The translations under genes and the position numbers were made by a program. Below the pieces are notes generated by a model, which was not told the origin of the DNA, searched no databases, and worked only from the letters and a program-made list of their open reading frames with translations. Source: Odontesthes bonariensis (lineage: Eukaryota > Chordata > Actinopteri > Atheriniformes > Atherinopsidae). From it: 64,000 nucleotides of DNA. Of the stretch, positions 60,311 through 64,000 are shown piece by piece; the stretch's first letter is position 1; each line of letters begins with the position of its first letter. The stretch spans positions 25,726,697 to 25,790,696 of the forward strand of contig NC_134509.1 in assembly GCF_027942865.1 (NCBI RefSeq). The letters are read 5' to 3'.

Positions 60311-63300
60311 ACCTGACTGTGTCACAGCTTTGCCTGTTGGGGGCAGTGTTATTCTAGACATGAATATATGGTATGAAGGGTAAAATATGGTCAGAATGAT
60401 TGCTCCTCATGGACGTTGTACACAATCTACAAAAGCAGATGTTTTGCTAAAACATTACAAAGTTGTAATGGCAGAACTATCAAGGCTTACTCTTCTGATT
60501 TCTATGCCCACAATAGCATTTTTGAGAGTTTTCCCCTCCCTTCATCCACCCCTTCTCTCCGTGTTGCCCAGCAGCATTTATGTAAAGTATGTCAGATAGC
60601 AAAGAGCTTCATAAACTATGCATGAAAACAATAGGACCAACAGGGAAAGGAGGAGGTTCTCCAAAAATATTTTCCCAAGTTAGATATTGCACAAAGTTGT
60701 GGGACATAAAGCATCGGATCAAGACCAGACCTCTGGACAGTTTTTTTTGACTGCCCACACTGTGGTTGACGGGGTTAAGCAAAGTCATAGAGCTTCCACA
60801 TTACTCTGGTAACGCATTCTCACTTCTTCATGTAGCACAAGAGGAGAAGGAGAGATGCCATCTTGACTGATCTGTCTTGTCTCTGCATGATTGTGTTGGA
60901 ACAATATCAGTAATGAAGTGGTTTTCACTGAGTGAGAAAATGGATGAATAATTTTGCTCTGTCACGAACTTCCCATCTTTACACTGGGATTCTGTCTTAA
61001 GTGGCTCGGTTTGGCAGCCTTGCAAACTTTGCTAATGTTGGTTTTCAAATTGACTGCCATTCAGAGCCTGGTTACAGAAAGAGAATACGTTTGTTTTTCA
61101 CCAAATTGAATAATGGAGATAGTCCTTCGCTCCAGTGCCCGAGTGCAGCAATATATCAGAAATGTTTTCATTACACTGAAGTGCAACAGCTCCAAGGATT
61201 GGGGTAATCTGCGTGCTGGCTTGCTGAAGGGTCTTACAGGGACACCGTATTAGACTTTTTTCTTATTTTGCCGTGTGGAAAAAGACCATTCGTTTTAGCG
61301 GTACAGAAATACAGCATGTCCATTAACTAAGACAATTCGCTTAGATGCAAAATCACAAAGTTGCATGTGGATACTAAACATTTTTGACACCAAACTGGCT
61401 TTATAATAAGTTACCAACATCGTTAAACTGTGCAACTTACTTTCACATGGCGAATATGCCATGCCTCAGGAATGTTATGATTCAGAAAAGTTGTTGCAGC
61501 AGTGTATTTGTCCATCGGTTGAAGTTTGTAAAACTACCAGGTAAAAAATTAGACGAGTGTAGGTGGTGATCTCTGTCACTCTGTTATTAATTTTCCCTTC
61601 CAGTCCACAAACATAATGCTACATTTCAACTTCACTTCGCAAAATGAATCAAGCTTTTCCTTGTTCTCATAATTTACTCTGCAATTTAAGCAGTCAATTT
61701 AATCATCCCACCATGCACCATGGATTCGTGATTTTAGATCTGAACAGAAAATTGATTTACAACAGTCCATCTCCACAATTCAGTAAAAAAATGTTTTCAG
61801 TCTTTTAACATGCTTTAAGTATCTATTATCTCGCACATAAAACAAGTTTTCAAACAAATCCCTAAAATGATTTTACTCTGACTTTAAAAGGTGAGAAGCT
61901 CTCAGCCATTAGTGTGGTGCATTTAAGCTTCTCTGAGGTGTGTTATTCAGGGTCCTCAGCAGTGTATGGCCCCCCATTGTCTGTGAGCAAAGAGCACTGC
62001 TCATTTTGAAACCTGATTATAGTTGGGTGGTAATTTTTTTAAATCTTTCATGCTTAGCTGAGTGGTTAAGAACACATTCATCTCTGATGTGACAAACTCA
62101 GAGATTAGATTTATTTCTGCTTTACTCAGACTTTAACATGTGGTTTGCCTCAAAGCTGTGAATTTTCAACAAGCTAAAAAAAGAAGAATAACTATGGTGG
62201 CAGTAGCTGATGTAAGGTACAGCATTTGCATAAGGAGCCCTGTATTTGCATTCAATTGACTATTTTATCATCTTTTTTATATCCTCTGAACAGTTTCCTC
62301 TTAAGTGGTAAAGTATAACTTGCATTTGTGTGTGTATGCACATAAGAAGAAAATTAGTTTATCCAAATTTAATTTTGTGCATGACTCATGGTTCACAAAA
62401 ATGTATATACATCTAATGTTGGCTCTTTATGTTGCTCCTCGGTTCATCCACTGTTTGGATGCAAACTGAAATCCTACAAATAGTTACTCTCTTCATTGCA
62501 AATAGTAACTTCTAGTTACTAGAAGTTAGCAAGTTTGAATAGGTTTAATTCAGACCTTGAGAGTAGGCAATACGAACGCACGCAGCCAAACATCACAGAA
62601 ATATAGTATTTATCACATGCTTGTTATGTAACATAATGGGGTTTGTGGTCTTTCAATTAGAAGTCGTTCATACAAGTGTTTTCTTTAAATGTCCCTGTTA
62701 ATTTCAGTTTATCAAGAGGACATCATTTACACTTCAGGTTGTTCCTGAAGCAGATGGTCACATATATAAAACTGCAATGAGCTGATGAAGAGTGGAAAAA
62801 ACCCAGCAGAAACTAAAGCTTCTTTACTCATAAATATAGTTTTCTTATATGGTAACCTTATCAATTAGAAGCTTGGCCAAAATCAAAAAAGTGCTGCTTG
62901 AATTATTTTCCCTAAAAAACTCTTTTTGTGTTCCAGACAGTTTGAGCTTTAAACAACAAACTTTTGTTGTCCCTTATTATTTTGTATTCTTGTCAGAATT
63001 GTTTGTCCTCCTCTATTTCTACACGGACACATTTGACACGGTGTTTATGGGAATCCTACGCAGGAAGGGACATCTCCCCGTACCCTGTTTTGTTGAAAAA
63101 GAGTGCCGGTGTTGTGTCACTCAGTGCTCAGCCTGTTTGACAGTAGCTGCGACACCATACTGTGCTCCTCTGCTGGCATTTTGACTCAGTGAGATTGAGA
63201 TGCAGCCAATTAGTGTGAGCCGTGCAGCTCTGCGTCTGTCAGGAGCAACCAGGGGAGTGGAAGCTGCAACAACACACACCGGTGTCTGCAGCTTGATCAG

Positions 63301-64000
63301 ATAACCTTGTCACTCAACTTCAGAACACATGGCAGTATCCTATGGATGTTTGTCATAGTTGTCCTTTTATTGCCAAACTGTCTCGCAGGAATTCTTTAGG
63401 ATCCCTGATGTCCCCAACAAAGGATTGTTGTTGCATGAGACAAACAGCTAAATTCCTATTATGGTCCATTCTGTAAATTAAAGTTTGTTCTCTTACTCCA
63501 AGTGAACTTAAAGATAAATAGTATACTTATCCAGAGTCCTCAGTGATTCAGAAATGTTCCCTCATCTGCTGCATTTGCATCAATGTGTCGCCTAACGTAA
63601 CCCTTCCCGACTGATGTCACCCCACACTCCAGTGGCTTGCTGCCCAGCCTGATTCCCACTTACGACTCGTAATGCATGAGCTTAGACACAAGTCGTCACC
63701 GAGCAGAGAAGAGAGGAGGCAGCGATGGGTGCAGCACAACGTCTGTGGCACACCAGACATTTGATGGGAAAGCAGGGGAGGGGAGGGAATAAATATTCAA
63801 AGCGGATGATGACAAGATGTGCAGCGGTGAGGGTGATGTGTAATAGTATCTACTGGATGCTCTTTGTGGGAGCTACCCAGACTGACTCTAAAGTGCCAGT
63901 TTCTATCAGCACAGGAGGTGTGTCATGTTACCCTTTTATGAAACCTAATGCCTACTTACTGCTTGCCAGATGTGATGACAGCAGTCTCATCCCTAATGTA
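60311..64000. other. Region downstream of nomo, nothing recognised
   Basis: 3.7 kb with no exon-like conserved coding block, no recognisable transposon and no structured RNA gene. The open frame at 62849-63184 has no family resemblance and no composition support. It could contain distal regulatory sequence or the far upstream part of the next gene. Confidence 0.4.

Noticed and set aside
62849..63184. 111-codon plus-strand frame
   Set aside because: Low-information composition, no family resemblance, no splice or promoter context supporting expression.

Overview
This is eukaryotic genomic DNA, almost certainly from a ray-finned (teleost) fish. Genes are split into many short exons with GT-AG introns, the proteins match vertebrate families closely, and the interspersed repeats are the kinds common in fish: L2-type LINE, R2/R4-type retrotransposon, hAT, piggyBac, Tc1-like and a tRNA-derived SINE. 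I rebuilt five protein-coding genes exon by exon by joining splice sites in phase. In all four complete genes the exon lengths sum to an exact multiple of three.

Layout: (1) 324-7076 (+), 3' part of sec23b, the COPII inner-coat subunit and Sar1 GTPase-activating protein; the first roughly 76 codons lie upstream of the window. (2) 7077-15617, a gene desert of about 8.5 kb holding a decayed piggyBac element with TTAA flanks, a short repeat module flanked by a 13-bp direct repeat, and a fragment of a retrotransposon with a restriction-like endonuclease. (3) 15618-22452 (+), gsg1l, a claudin-fold AMPA-receptor auxiliary subunit, 5 exons, 298 codons. (4) 24409-32390 (-), tmc5, a TMC-family membrane protein, 20 coding exons, 937 codons, with an unusual C-terminal tail of five tandem repeats. 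(5) 33943-41505 (+), tmc7, 16 coding exons, 752 codons, head-to-head with tmc5. Intron 11 contains an 809-bp nearly perfect palindrome. (6) 42254-58934 (+), nomo (nodal modulator, ER membrane protein), 31 exons, 1221 codons, starting only 749 bp after the tmc7 stop. Its introns carry a hAT element with a nested SINE, an L2 fragment and a Tc1-like remnant. (7) 58935-64000, the nomo 3' UTR to about 60310 and then sequence in which I recognise nothing.

The five genes are not a pathway. sec23b and nomo both act at the endoplasmic reticulum, and tmc5/tmc7 are related genes in divergent orientation. From general knowledge, GSG1L, TMC5, TMC7 and NOMO1 lie on human chromosome 16p while SEC23B is on chromosome 20, so the sec23b-gsg1l junction would be a fish-side linkage. 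No bacterial-style system, CRISPR array or operon is present. The most unusual features are the tmc5 repeat tail, the TTAA-flanked palindrome inside tmc7, and the transposon that fills nomo intron 18 almost up to its 3' splice site.
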